A stretch of 64,000 nt of DNA from Pseudomonadota bacterium (GCA_021821195.1 JAKACT010000007.1:75442-139441); one strand, 5' to 3'; positions 39,649-48,650 are shown, counted from the stretch's first letter. Program-made: numbers and translations. The notes: a model not told the origin generated them from the letters alone.

Positions 39649-40809
39649 GTGCAGATTCAGTTGATTAGCCAATTTGGTAAGCCTGTGCGTGGCGTGAGCC
39701 CTTATTCCGATGGGCTATTGGCGGGGCTTCGGCGGCTCGGGAATGTCAACATCGAAGTGGTTGATTATAAATCCGCTTACCCTGGAGTACTGCATCCGGC
39801 ACAATACGAGCGTGTGGATGGGCGTGGCGAATTGAGTTGGTACAGCCCTGGCAGTTGGAAGGCAGTTGCCGGGAGATCTTCCGGAATTATGCACATCCAG
39901 CATTGGGCGCCGCCATTGGCTGTTTATTTATGGCCGCTGGTTCGCCTTGCTAAAAAGAACGGGCGCCGTGTTGTCGTAACTGTGCATAACCCCATTGCGC
40001 ATGAGAAAGTCGGGGTGTTTAGATTCTTTGAGCGTCGCCTGCTCTGTGCGGCGGATATGCTACTGGTGCACGGCGCGGTGGGGTGCAGGATTTTACAGGA
40101 GCGGATGGGCAGCACCGGGTCGTTGGTGCGCCGAATTGAACATGGGATGGCAGTCGCTGAACAGCCCGTGTCCCCGACACCTGATGATTATGCCAGTCTA
40201 GGGCTGGATCCTGCTTATCGCTATGTCTTGTTGTTTGGAAACCTGAGGGGCTATAAGGGCGTTGATGTTCTGTTGGATGCATGGAAGCGTGCGCAACCTC
40301 ACTTGGACAACGTCAGGCTAGTGATAGCGGGAAGGCTCTGGGATGGCGGTGGGCGATGGATCGGATGGGCCAGTGCTAGCCTGTTAGGTGTTGCCGGAGA
40401 TGCCCGCAGGATTCAGAGGATGTTGACATTTGAAGGATCAATGCGTGGCATCGTTTTGCGCGAAGGGTTCCAGAGCGATGCCGAAATCGATGCGTTGATC
40501 AGGGTCTGCGAATTTGCAGTTTTCCCATATGTGCGCTTCTCTGGGCAGTCTGGCGCAGCGTGCCGAGCGGCAGCTTTGGGAAGACCCGTATTGGTAAGTC
40601 GCGTGGGGGGGTTGCCCGACCTGGCCATTGACGAGAGCTGGGTCGTCGGGCCCGGTGATAGCTTGGCGCTGGCTGATCGGCTTTTGGAGAAGCTTGCAAA
40701 ATCCAGCTGGGACGGAGAGATAAATTTCGTGCAGCTGAATAAGGTACGCGGTTATGACTGGGACGCCGTTGCGCGCGATCACGTGGCGGCGTATCGGGAG
40801 CTTGCATGA
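39649..40809 (+). CDS. Glycosyltransferase, GT4 family
   Basis: 386 residues. The GT-B fold shows MQIQLISQFGKPVRGVSPYSDGL at the start, LFGNLRGYKGVDVLLDAW and the C-terminal donor region FPYVRFSGQSGAACRAAALGRPVLVSRVGGLP. The usual first Glu of the E-x7-E motif is replaced by the SGQSG variant seen in some GT4 groups. GTG 39649 starts the frame; there is no strong ribosome site. Base composition is clearly richer in A and T than surrounding chromosome genes. Donor and acceptor unknown. Overlaps the next gene by four bases. Confidence 0.8.
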   Translation: MQIQLISQFGKPVRGVSPYSDGLLAGLRRLGNVNIEVVDYKSAYPGVLHPAQYERVDGRGELSWYSPGSWKAVAGRSSGIMHIQHWAPPLAVYLWPLVRLAKKNGRRVVVTVHNPIAHEKVGVFRFFERRLLCAADMLLVHGAVGCRILQERMGSTGSLVRRIEHGMAVAEQPVSPTPDDYASLGLDPAYRYVLLFGNLRGYKGVDVLLDAWKRAQPHLDNVRLVIAGRLWDGGGRWIGWASASLLGVAGDARRIQRMLTFEGSMRGIVLREGFQSDAEIDALIRVCEFAVFPYVRFSGQSGAACRAAALGRPVLVSRVGGLPDLAIDESWVVGPGDSLALADRLLEKLAKSSWDGEINFVQLNKVRGYDWDAVARDHVAAYRELA

Positions 40810-41837
40810 GGGCGCAGAACGACGAATTGCAGCCTGTCGTCAGCGTCTGCATCGCGAATTACAACGGTGAAAAGCTGTTGGATGAGTGCATCGAGTCTGT
40901 TCTATCCCAGGATTTCGGTGGAGACGTCGAAATTCTCGTGCACGATGACGCATCAACTGACGCATCTCTGCGCGTTTTGGAGGAGCGATACGCCGGCATC
41001 GTCGTTATCCCCAGCACCGTCAACGTTGGTTATTGTGTTTCCAATAATCGTCTCGCCGCCCGCGCCCGGGGGCAGTATCTTCTTTTGCTTAATAACGACG
41101 CGACCCTGAGGCAGGGGGCGCTGCGTGCGCTAGTTACCGACGCGGCGCTGCGCAGGGCTCCGTTTGCGCTCACCTTGGCACAGTATGACCGAAGGTCCGG
41201 CGCATTGGTCGATCTGGGAGTCAGGTTGGATCTGTTGCATACGCCGGTGGCTAATCATGAGGTGAATTGCCGGCGACTCGCCTATGTTCAGGGGGCATGT
41301 CTTTTCATTCGCCGTGATGACTGGTTCAGGCTGGGCGGCTTCCCTGAATGGATGCAGTCGAATGCGGAGGATGCGTACTTATGCGCTCTGGTGCGCCTGC
41401 ACGGAGGGGCGATAGGAGTGGTAGGGGGGAGTGGCTATGATCACCTCCAGGGTGCGAGTTTTGGCGGCAATCGGCTTGATAATCATGGCCTGAGTACGAC
41501 GTATCGTCGCCGATATCTGAGTGAGCGTAATCGTGCAAGCATGGTCTTCGTCTGCACGCCAGGGGCCACCTCTTGGTTTTTTTACGCAATGCAAGTGGTG
41601 GTGCTCCTTGTAGAGGGTGCGCTACTCAGTATGCTCAAACTCGATTGGAAGTTGTGGCGTACGATTTACTGGGCCGCGGCGAGGGATTCGCTGGGAATGC
41701 TGGGGAGGCTGCGCGCTGCTCGGCGACGGGCGCAGTCGGGGCGGAAAATAGGTCTTTGGTCATATCTGCGGATTTTAGACCCGATTCCCCATAAGCTGGT
41801 GATGTTCATCAAGTATGGCTTACCGCAGCTGAAGTAG
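40806..41837 (+). CDS. Glycosyltransferase, GT2 family (rhamnosyltransferase-like)
   Basis: 343 residues. GT-A motifs VSVCIANYNGEKLLDECIESVLSQ, EILVHDDASTDASL and LLLNNDATL (metal site region), then GACLFIRRDDWFRLGGF. A hydrophobic stretch near residues 260-275 (FFYAMQVVVLLVEGALL) suggests membrane contact. It resembles enzymes adding rhamnose or related sugars to surface glycans, but the sugar cannot be assigned. ATGA overlap with the GT4 gene means one transcript. AT-rich relative to the chromosome. Confidence 0.8.
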   Translation: MRAQNDELQPVVSVCIANYNGEKLLDECIESVLSQDFGGDVEILVHDDASTDASLRVLEERYAGIVVIPSTVNVGYCVSNNRLAARARGQYLLLLNNDATLRQGALRALVTDAALRRAPFALTLAQYDRRSGALVDLGVRLDLLHTPVANHEVNCRRLAYVQGACLFIRRDDWFRLGGFPEWMQSNAEDAYLCALVRLHGGAIGVVGGSGYDHLQGASFGGNRLDNHGLSTTYRRRYLSERNRASMVFVCTPGATSWFFYAMQVVVLLVEGALLSMLKLDWKLWRTIYWAAARDSLGMLGRLRAARRRAQSGRKIGLWSYLRILDPIPHKLVMFIKYGLPQLK

Positions 41838-41908
41838 GCTCACTGACTGGTGGGCATCGCGCCGGTGCTGGCGCTCGTTTTGATCGGCGAATGGATATGA
41901 CGGACATT

Positions 41909-43681
41909 TCAGGAATCAAGACCTGGAGGGGTGGGTAGGTGCAGGATCTGGTTGCAGCTTCTGAGCGAAGCATCTCTATGGGCTATGACGATGATCGTTT
42001 TCTTCCCGCTCAAATTCTGGATGGCTGCGTTGACCGCTTCCTCAGTGGCGTTATCGAGTGCGCTGGTGGCTTCGTCCATCAGAAGTACCGCCGGATCGCG
42101 GTAAAGGGCGCGGGCGATGCCGATGCGCTGACGCTGGCCGCCGGATAGCCGGATGCCGCGGTCGCCGACTAAGGTGCGATACCCCTGCGGCAGATCGGAA
42201 ACGATGAAGTCGTGAATTTGAGCGGCGCGCGCGGCGCGCTCGACGGCCTCCATGTCGATGTAGTCTGCCGCCATGCCAAAGGCAATGTTTTCGGCAACGC
42301 TGGTATCTGCCAGATAGATGCTCTGCGGCACATAGCCAATGGTGCGCTGCCAATTTGCAAGATTGCCAGCATTAATTGGTGTGTCATCAACCAGCAAGCT
42401 GCCGTGTTGGGGGGCAAGTAGACCCAGCAACACGTCCATCAAGGTGCTTTTGCCAGCACCGCTGGCGCCGGCAATTCCAACGCTGGTATAAGCCGGGATG
42501 CGCATATTCAAGCCGGCCAGCACTGGATGGTCTGGACGGCTCGGGTAGGCATAGTGCACGTCCCGCAGGCGAATTTCTCGCATTGGCAGTAGCGAGCCTG
42601 CGACTCGCGACAATGGCTCGTCTTGAAGGTTTATGTCGCGATAAAGAGTATCTAGGATAGCGGCGCTAAATTTTAGTTTGGCGAGGCTGCGATACATGAT
42701 CTGCGCCGAGGGAAGCATGCGGTAGGCGGCGAACCCGTACAGGCCTAAGGCAGGAAGCACATGCGCAATGTCACTGTTTTGCCCCAGCAATAGCAAAGCG
42801 ATCACGATCAGCAGGCTATAGCCGGTTGCCTCCACCAGATATAGGGGGGATTGTGCAAGAGTATCGCTATTTGCCGTATGTCTGGCAAATTCGCGCGATG
42901 CACCACTGAAACGGGTTAGCCACGCCATGGCGCTGTGCGTGATCTTGATGTCTTTGATTCCGCCCAGTGCTTCGTTGCAGGTTTGGTAGCGCTGGCCATT
43001 TGCAATTTGGCCATCGCGGCCGGTATTGAAGAGTAGTTTTCGTGCCAGTAAGTATATGCCTCCATATAATAATCCTAGTGCCAGCACGATTCCTAGCGCA
43101 ATTACCGGGTCATAGGCGAATACCAGTGCGGTCATTGCCGTTGCAACCGCGCCCTGTGCTACCAGTTGCGAAAGCGGGTAAATGGCGTTGTCGGTAAGTT
43201 GATCGACTTCAGAAATTACGTTGCGAGCAAGAAGGGAGGGGTTGGATTCAAGAAAAAATGCATAGGGTTGGTGGAGGTAGCGCTCCAGTAGGCGGCTGCT
43301 GATCGAGTGCCTGAGAAACTGCACGAAACGATTGAGTAAATGTAGCGTGATGGTCTTGAACGCCGATGAAAGCACGACTAGCAAGATAGATGAAACGCCG
43401 AGCGCCATTAGGAAGCCGTGTGCATCCTGCGCACCGGAAAGCTTCCATGCGTATGAAAGGAATGGTTGCTCGTGAATGACCTCGGGCCTACCTAGGACCG
43501 ACAGAAACGGCATGATCGACAGAACGCCGGCAGTTTCAGCCAGGGCCATCAGGATCACCAGTGACAGCATCACCAGCGATCTGCGCTGCTCGGCGGGAGT
43601 CAGCAGTGTCCTCAGTTTGCCAAAGCTGCCGGAAGGCAGCTGTTTCAGGTTGGAACCCGTTTGCTCCACATTGCGCCCCAA
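41909..43681 (-). CDS. ABC exporter, PglK/MsbA-like lipid-linked glycan flippase
   Basis: 590 residues: an N-terminal six-helix membrane domain (about residues 35-335) and a C-terminal nucleotide-binding domain. Walker A GASGAGKST, Q-loop YVPQSIYLADTS, signature LSGGQRQR, Walker B VLLMDEATSALD and the H-loop AHRDASL are intact. Half transporters of this layout in glycan loci (PglK) flip undecaprenyl-linked oligosaccharide to the periplasm. That role is inferred from context. The gene follows the two GT-C genes on the minus strand after about 100 bases and is AT-richer. Confidence 0.82.
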   Translation of the reverse strand: MGRNVEQTGSNLKQLPSGSFGKLRTLLTPAEQRRSLVMLSLVILMALAETAGVLSIMPFLSVLGRPEVIHEQPFLSYAWKLSGAQDAHGFLMALGVSSILLVVLSSAFKTITLHLLNRFVQFLRHSISSRLLERYLHQPYAFFLESNPSLLARNVISEVDQLTDNAIYPLSQLVAQGAVATAMTALVFAYDPVIALGIVLALGLLYGGIYLLARKLLFNTGRDGQIANGQRYQTCNEALGGIKDIKITHSAMAWLTRFSGASREFARHTANSDTLAQSPLYLVEATGYSLLIVIALLLLGQNSDIAHVLPALGLYGFAAYRMLPSAQIMYRSLAKLKFSAAILDTLYRDINLQDEPLSRVAGSLLPMREIRLRDVHYAYPSRPDHPVLAGLNMRIPAYTSVGIAGASGAGKSTLMDVLLGLLAPQHGSLLVDDTPINAGNLANWQRTIGYVPQSIYLADTSVAENIAFGMAADYIDMEAVERAARAAQIHDFIVSDLPQGYRTLVGDRGIRLSGGQRQRIGIARALYRDPAVLLMDEATSALDNATEEAVNAAIQNLSGKKTIIVIAHRDASLRSCNQILHLPTPPGLDS

Positions 43682-43784
43682 ACTGCACGAACTCGGTGGA
43701 TGGTAAGCGACGCGCCGAAAGAATTGGGTCGCGTCGGCATGACTTTGCCCTCAGGAGAGTCAGGCCGGGAGTGGGGCAGGGGGT

Positions 43785-45722
43785 TCAGGGGGATACATCC
43801 GGATCTTTGGCGGTGTTTGCCCGCAGCCGGGAAGCGCCCAGCTGTTCGATCTTCCCGGCCAGATCTGGTCTGCCCTTGGCTCGCAGCACCCCCGCTACAT
43901 GCAGCGGAAGCAGGTTGCCCTGCGGGGACAGGGCAATGGCCTTCAGGAAGTAAGGCATTGCAAGATCAGGGCTGCCCAGATCGTTCATGATGAAGTTGCC
44001 GATGAAGACTAGCTCCCCCGTAGCCAGAGGGCTTGTCTGAGCTTGGGTTTCGAAGACTTCAAGTAGTTCATGACGATCCAGCTTGACGCCTTTACGTGCG
44101 TTGTACACAAGCAGCATCGGAGCGCGACGGTTGTCCCAACTCCTATCGGCGATCTTCATTCGCTGCCGGAACTTCGCCCAGTCTTGCGCGGCAATGTCGC
44201 CGCGCAGTGTTTTGAGGACGATTCGCAGGGCTGGGCTGTTGAGCGAGCCAGGAACCAGCCTGCTGCCGTTGTCGCAAGCGCTAATGGCGGCGTCCAGACG
44301 GGTGTTGCGCGGGGTTGGGCCGCCGCCCAGCGCATAGTGTTCCGCACACAGTTGGATCCATGCGCGGGCCGAGTGCGGTGCGGCGGCGGTGCTGGCCTGC
44401 GCGAACAGCAGGTTGCTGCTCCAGCTGTGTGCGCGAACAACGGTGGCGCTGCACAGTGCCAGCAGCAGGGCGCTGCACGCAATGCCCTGCTGCATCGGAG
44501 CAAGCCGCAAGCGCTGGCCGGCCTCTGCCAGCACGCTGCCAATGGCCAGTACGGCGCCAATCAGTGCGAAGTGGTTGCGGTGCTCATAGGCCAGTTCCAG
44601 TCCAACCACGTTGCTGGTGATGAAATGGGCGGCGAAGAACAGGAAGATGCCCAGTGCCAGCAGCGGACGCTTTTTGCGCTGCAAGACGGCCAGCAATAGC
44701 AGGACGGAGAGCAGTGCGATCGATGCCAGCGTGGTCCAGGGATGCAGCAGGCCGCGCGACGGTCCAAGCCAGTCGTAGTGGAAGGGCATGTGCGACGGTA
44801 GCGGCAGCAGGATCTGCCATAGATACATCGCCAATACCCGCCCTTGGGTCAGCAGGCGCTCGGGAGTGGAAAAATTGCGCCCGCTATAGGCATCCCAATT
44901 CCAGAAGTGCGGCACTGCCACGAACAGGTAAAGCGCCGCTCCCGCCAAGGCGGCCAGCAGGTAGCCGCGCCGCAGGCGGCGTGCCAATCCTGCATCGGCT
45001 GCGGCGAACTGAAGCACCGTGAGTTCCAGCGCCAGCGCGTAAACGGGCAGCATGACGCTGTCCTCCTTGCACATCAAAGCCAATCCCCAAAGCAGCGCCG
45101 CGCCCAGCAGGCCGGTGCGGCCGCTGCGCCCTGCGACCTGTGCGCGGCGTGCTTGCAGGTAAGCCAGCAGCGCCAGTACAAGGAATAGCGTGCCCATTGC
45201 CTGTAGCCGCTGCACTGCATACAGCACTGAAGACACCAGTAGCGGATGTGCCGCCCATGCCAACGTCAGGGCGGAAGCTGCCCAGTCCGCGTGTTCAATC
45301 CGGGTGCCGGCTGCCAGGAGGATGTTTCTGAACAGCCACGCCAGTGAAAGCGTGGTCAACGCGTGGATCAGGATATTGGTGGTCTTGAACGTAGCGGGAT
45401 CCGCGCCGCCACCTCGCCAATAGTCCAACGCAAAGGTCAGATTCGGAAGGTTCCGCAGGTCGCCGGAAGGTTGCGGGGTGGCGAGTAACCGGATGAGCGC
45501 TTGACTATTGAGTTCCTTCAACGCGATTGCTGGGTTGTTGACGATGTTGGGGAAGTCGTCGAACAGGAATTCGCCCGGCAGGCCCGGCAGGTAGAGCAGG
45601 GAAGCCACCAGCGCGATCAGCAGGCTGGCCAGCAGAAAGCGGGGTGCGGCTGCGGGCGGTTGGGTAGGCATGCGTGAAAACCAGTGTGAGGGCCGGAAGG
45701 GAGCAATTGGGCTGAAGCTCAC
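43785..45722 (-). CDS. GT-C superfamily membrane protein with TPR-like tail, paralog 1 (putative pilin glycosyltransferase)
   Basis: 645 residues. About ten to eleven membrane segments fill residues 25-420. After the first one comes FLFDDFPNIVNNP, an acidic DD pair in the first periplasmic loop as in GT-C enzymes of the PMT/TMTC type; HPLLVSSVLYAVQRLQAMGTLFLVLAL and MCKEDSVMLP are further conserved blocks. The last 200 residues are helical and soluble, TPR-like. Such enzymes use a polyprenyl-phosphate sugar to modify exported proteins. Its close relative lies immediately upstream, sharing an ATGA overlap. Being linked to two pilin genes, it is a candidate pilin O-glycosyltransferase; no assay-level evidence is in the sequence. 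Confidence 0.7.
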   Translation of the reverse strand: MSFSPIAPFRPSHWFSRMPTQPPAAAPRFLLASLLIALVASLLYLPGLPGEFLFDDFPNIVNNPAIALKELNSQALIRLLATPQPSGDLRNLPNLTFALDYWRGGGADPATFKTTNILIHALTTLSLAWLFRNILLAAGTRIEHADWAASALTLAWAAHPLLVSSVLYAVQRLQAMGTLFLVLALLAYLQARRAQVAGRSGRTGLLGAALLWGLALMCKEDSVMLPVYALALELTVLQFAAADAGLARRLRRGYLLAALAGAALYLFVAVPHFWNWDAYSGRNFSTPERLLTQGRVLAMYLWQILLPLPSHMPFHYDWLGPSRGLLHPWTTLASIALLSVLLLLAVLQRKKRPLLALGIFLFFAAHFITSNVVGLELAYEHRNHFALIGAVLAIGSVLAEAGQRLRLAPMQQGIACSALLLALCSATVVRAHSWSSNLLFAQASTAAAPHSARAWIQLCAEHYALGGGPTPRNTRLDAAISACDNGSRLVPGSLNSPALRIVLKTLRGDIAAQDWAKFRQRMKIADRSWDNRRAPMLLVYNARKGVKLDRHELLEVFETQAQTSPLATGELVFIGNFIMNDLGSPDLAMPYFLKAIALSPQGNLLPLHVAGVLRAKGRPDLAGKIEQLGASRLRANTAKDPDVSP

Positions 45723-47575
45723 TGCCCCGAGCCTTGTCCACTGATTTGCTCTTTCGCGGCCAGTGTCTGCAGGCGGGAAGCAAGCTCGGCCTTGCCCTCC
45801 CTGTTCAGATCGCTTATCAGGCCGCTGGTGAAGGACGGATCTTTCGCCTTAAGAATTGCCTGCGCGAAGTAGGGATAGGCTCGATTTGGCTGTCTGGCAT
45901 GGCCAAGGACAAAATAACCAAGAGATGCATCCATGATCGCAGAGTAGGAATAGCGGGTGTTGGCAATAGCGATAGCTTCAAGGAGATAATTTTCGTCAAG
46001 TGCTACGCCGCTCTGGAAGTTTTGAATAAGGATCCAGATGGACATGCCATTTTCAGATCGCTCTGGGAGTTTATCTAGGCGGTTCAGGTAGATTCGCCAG
46101 TCTGTATCAGTGATATTTCCACGTAAGGTTTTGTAGGTAATGAGATTGGTGTGGCTGGAGACTGATTTCATGTCCAGCTTTGCTGCGCGAGTGCATGATG
46201 CAATGGCTTTATCCAGATTTGGATTGTCCGCTCTGGCTCCGCCGCCGGATTTGTACCATTCGACACATAAGGAGTTCCACGCCCGCACCGAGGTGGGCGC
46301 AATCCTCGTCTCGTACTCCAAAAAGCCAATCGGCGAGCCCCAGGCCCGTGCACGGAGCGCGGTGGCACTTCCAAGGGTAAGAAGGACTCCCGCGGTGGCA
46401 AGCGCGAGGTGGTGGGGGCGCAACTTCAGGCGCGAAGCGGCCATGATCAGCAGATCGCCCGCAGCCAGCACCGCCCCGATCAGCGGGAAGTGGTTGCGGT
46501 GCTCGAACGCCAATTCCAAGCCAATCACATTGCTGGCAACGGCGTGCCCGGCAAAGAACAGCAGCAGGCCCAGTGCGAACAGTGGGCGGCGGTGACGAAG
46601 GCGCCAGGCCAGCGCCAGAAGGCCGAGCATCAGCAGCAGCGCAGGCAAGGTCGTCCATGGCTGCAGCAAGCCGCGGGAGGGCTGCAGGTTGTCGTAGTAG
46701 AAGGGCAGGCGCGATGGCAGCGGCCACAGGATCTGCCCCAGATACATCGCCAGTACCCGGCACTGCGTCAGCAGGCGCTCCGGTGTGGAGAAGTCCCGGC
46801 CGGGATAGGCCGCCCAAGACCAGTGGCGCGGAAGCACGTAAAGCAGGAAAACGGCCAGCCCCAGCGCGCCGGAGATCCAGTAGAGCGTGCGGATGGTTCG
46901 TGCAAGACCCGGTCGCGCTGCCCGGAAACGCAACACGGTCCATTCCAATGCCAACGTGTAGGCGGGCAGCAGGATGGAGTCCTCCTTGCTTGCCAGCGCC
47001 AGCGCCCAGCAAAGGCCGGCCAGGACGCCGAACTGCCGGCTGCGCTGCCCGGCGATCTGCGCCTGGCGCATCTTCAGGTAGGCCATCAGCGCCAGCACCA
47101 GGAACAGCGTGCCCAGCGTCTGCATGCGCTGCACGATGTAGAGCACCGAAGACACCTGCAAGGGGTGGATCGCCCATGCTGTTGCGAGTGCGATTGCGGC
47201 GTAACCGGCACGCTTGTCCGGCCAGCCTGCCAGCGTCAACAGCAAGCGCAGGAAGCCGGCCAATGCCAGCGTCGTCACGGCATGGATGACGATATTGGTG
47301 GCCTTGAAGGCGGCGGCATCCAGCCCCGCGCGCCAGTGATCCAGCGCGAACGAGAGCATCGGCAGCGCGCGGGAGCCGCCGCCCGAGGTGAATCCATAGG
47401 CAGCGCCCATTAACCGTTGCGCGTCCAACGTCGCGACCTGCACCGCCGGGTTCTCGGTGATGGTGGGTTGGTCATCCAGCAGGAAGCCGCCACCAAGCCC
47501 GGGAAGGAACAGCACGGCGGAAAGCAGTGCGCAGAGGGCGGCGATCAGGAGATAGCGATGCGGGTGCGATGGCAT
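45719..47575 (-). CDS. GT-C superfamily membrane protein with TPR-like tail, paralog 2 (putative pilin glycosyltransferase)
   Basis: 618 residues, tandem paralog of the next gene. Shared blocks are FLLDDQPTITENP (DD in the first periplasmic loop), HPLQVSSVLYIVQRMQTLGTLFLVLAL, SKEDSILLP and the AFEHRNHFPLIGAVLA segment. Multi-span membrane half plus soluble helical C-terminal region with spaced repeats (SVRAWNSLCVEWYKSGG, NLDKAIASCTRAAKL) suggesting TPRs. I choose ATG 47575 because a TACAAT box lies just upstream at 47605-47610; ATG 47638 would add 21 residues. The C-terminal part is AT-richer than the membrane half. Confidence 0.7.
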   Translation of the reverse strand: MPSHPHRYLLIAALCALLSAVLFLPGLGGGFLLDDQPTITENPAVQVATLDAQRLMGAAYGFTSGGGSRALPMLSFALDHWRAGLDAAAFKATNIVIHAVTTLALAGFLRLLLTLAGWPDKRAGYAAIALATAWAIHPLQVSSVLYIVQRMQTLGTLFLVLALMAYLKMRQAQIAGQRSRQFGVLAGLCWALALASKEDSILLPAYTLALEWTVLRFRAARPGLARTIRTLYWISGALGLAVFLLYVLPRHWSWAAYPGRDFSTPERLLTQCRVLAMYLGQILWPLPSRLPFYYDNLQPSRGLLQPWTTLPALLLMLGLLALAWRLRHRRPLFALGLLLFFAGHAVASNVIGLELAFEHRNHFPLIGAVLAAGDLLIMAASRLKLRPHHLALATAGVLLTLGSATALRARAWGSPIGFLEYETRIAPTSVRAWNSLCVEWYKSGGGARADNPNLDKAIASCTRAAKLDMKSVSSHTNLITYKTLRGNITDTDWRIYLNRLDKLPERSENGMSIWILIQNFQSGVALDENYLLEAIAIANTRYSYSAIMDASLGYFVLGHARQPNRAYPYFAQAILKAKDPSFTSGLISDLNREGKAELASRLQTLAAKEQISGQGSGQ

Positions 47576-47604
47576 GCTGAAGGTCGCGCTGAAGGATTCC
47601 GCGC

Positions 47605-47610
47605 ATTGTA
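47605..47610 (-). promoter_or_regulatory. Candidate -10 of the GT-C/flippase operon
   Basis: TACAAT on the minus strand, 30 bases before the chosen start of the first GT-C gene. No strong -35 hexamer at normal spacing. It would let the glycosylation genes be transcribed without the sigma-54 pilin promoters. The 227-base gap between the second pilin and this gene shows no obvious terminator. Confidence 0.35.
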
Positions 47611-47801
47611 GGGGCGTTGGCGGCGCGCCCTTCCGCAACGGTGGCGGTTGCGATTCGCGTGCGGTTGGGGTGAGCCCATCGGCCGGAGCCCTTTGCGATG
47701 ATGCGGCGCAGGCCGTGCGGAAGCCGCAACTCCAGTCGCCGTGCTTCCGGGTTAGCCGGATGCAAGCTCACGCTTGCGTCAGAGCGGGTGACGCCAAAGG
47801 T

Positions 47802-48149
47802 TCAATTGAACCGGCAGCTGGCCTGTCCTGTGCTGCTGGTGCTGTCCATGGCGCAGGTGATGGTCTTGCTGCCAGGGGACTGCGGCGTGGCGGTCACGTC
47901 CACGCCGATCGCCGTGCCGCCCGTCAGGGTGGCGCACGCGCCCCGGGTTGGGGATGCGGGCGTCAGGTTCTGGTAGAGCTGCACCAGTGCATCGTTCGCG
48001 TAGGCTTTCGCCTCGGCCATGCAGGAGGTCTCCGCGGCACGGATGCGGTAGTTGTTGTAGGCGGGCAGGGCGATGGCCGCCAGGATGGCGATGATGGCCA
48101 CCACGATCATCAGTTCGATCAGGGTGAAACCGGGGGCGGTTTTTTGCAT
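47802..48149 (-). CDS. pilA: Type IV pilin, second copy
   Basis: 115-residue prepilin. Leader MQKTAPG, then the mature N-terminus [28 protein letters not shown] with the essential Glu5. Mature length is about 108 aa, small for a type IVa major pilin. Four cysteines: SCM at the end of the long helix, GAC, ITC and SCRFN, probably two disulfides. The first 30 mature residues match the neighbouring pilin, the rest diverge. ATG 48149 fits the leader and lies downstream of a sigma-54 promoter that contains the alternative ATG 48185. Substrate of PilD. It ends in Asn, not the C-terminal Ser used by TfpO-type glycosylation. Confidence 0.92.
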   Translation of the reverse strand: MQKTAPGFTLIELMIVVAIIAILAAIALPAYNNYRIRAAETSCMAEAKAYANDALVQLYQNLTPASPTRGACATLTGGTAIGVDVTATPQSPGSKTITCAMDSTSSTGQASCRFN

Positions 48150-48185
48150 GACCTTGCCTGATTGGGAGTGACTGACCTGATCCAA

Positions 48186-48201
48186 AGCAATTTCCGCGCC
48201 A
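48186..48201 (-). promoter_or_regulatory. Sigma-54 promoter of the second pilin gene
   Basis: Minus strand reads TGGCGCGGAAATTGCT, matching TGGCACGN4TTGCT at all but one fixed position, with the obligatory GG and GC ten bases apart. Start point would be about 48175, giving a 26-base leader before ATG 48149. Confidence 0.8.
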
Positions 48202-48250
48202 TCCTTGGTTGGATGACTTTGTTCAAGCGATGGCCGGAGGCGGCACCCAG

Positions 48251-48280
48251 AAAAAACAAACCCCGCCGGAGCGGGGTTTG
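48251..48280 (-). terminator. Rho-independent terminator after the first pilin gene
   Basis: On the minus strand a 10-bp stem CAAACCCCGC/GCGGGGTTTG (48271-48280 with 48257-48266), four-base loop, followed by six T (48251-48256). It lies 23 bases after the stop of the promoter-proximal pilin and separates it from the second pilin. Confidence 0.88.
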
Positions 48281-48302
48281 CGGGAGCCGCATGGCGTGGC
48301 GA

Positions 48303-48650
48303 TTACTGCCAGGTGCAGGTCGCGGTCTGCTCCGAGCACTTCGGATCCTTGACGCCCGGGTCTTTGGAAGTGAAGTTCGCAAGGTAATCTACGGTGACCT
48401 TTTCGGCGTTGCCAACAGTCGGGGTGGTTGCGCCCGTGCAGGCGCCTGGCGTATGCACAGGGATGGTAGAGCCACTCTTCGCTGCAGCAACCCAAGAGTT
48501 CATAAAGGCCTTCGCCTCGCCCATACAGGCGCTTTCGGCCGAACGGATGCGGTAGTTGTTGTAAGCCGGCAGCGCAATCGCGGCCAGGATGGCGATGATC
48601 GCGACCACGATCATCAGTTCGATCAGGGTGAAGCCTTGCTGCTTGTTCAT
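48303..48650 (-). CDS. pilA: Type IV pilin, first copy
   Basis: 115-residue prepilin: leader MNKQQG, mature start [37 protein letters not shown]. Glu5 and the cleavage-site Gly are present. Mature length about 109 aa with four cysteines (SAC, GAC, PKC, ATC) at places comparable to the second pilin, suggesting a shared two-disulfide fold. AGGGGA precedes the ATG. Frame is open upstream to 48731 but that part spans the promoter. Expected to be the major or co-major pilin, assembled by PilB/PilC after PilD cleavage. Confidence 0.93.
   Translation of the reverse strand: MNKQQGFTLIELMIVVAIIAILAAIALPAYNNYRIRSAESACMGEAKAFMNSWVAAAKSGSTIPVHTPGACTGATTPTVGNAEKVTVDYLANFTSKDPGVKDPKCSEQTATCTWQ

Noticed and set aside
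39458-39649. Small reading frame between the GtrB-type and GT4 genes
   Set aside because: Overlaps the end of the GtrB-type gene in another frame, no ribosome site, no recognisable sequence.
43682-43784. Extra small gene between the flippase and GT-C paralog 1
   Set aside because: No frame with a start, ribosome site and plausible protein; treated as a short spacer within the operon.
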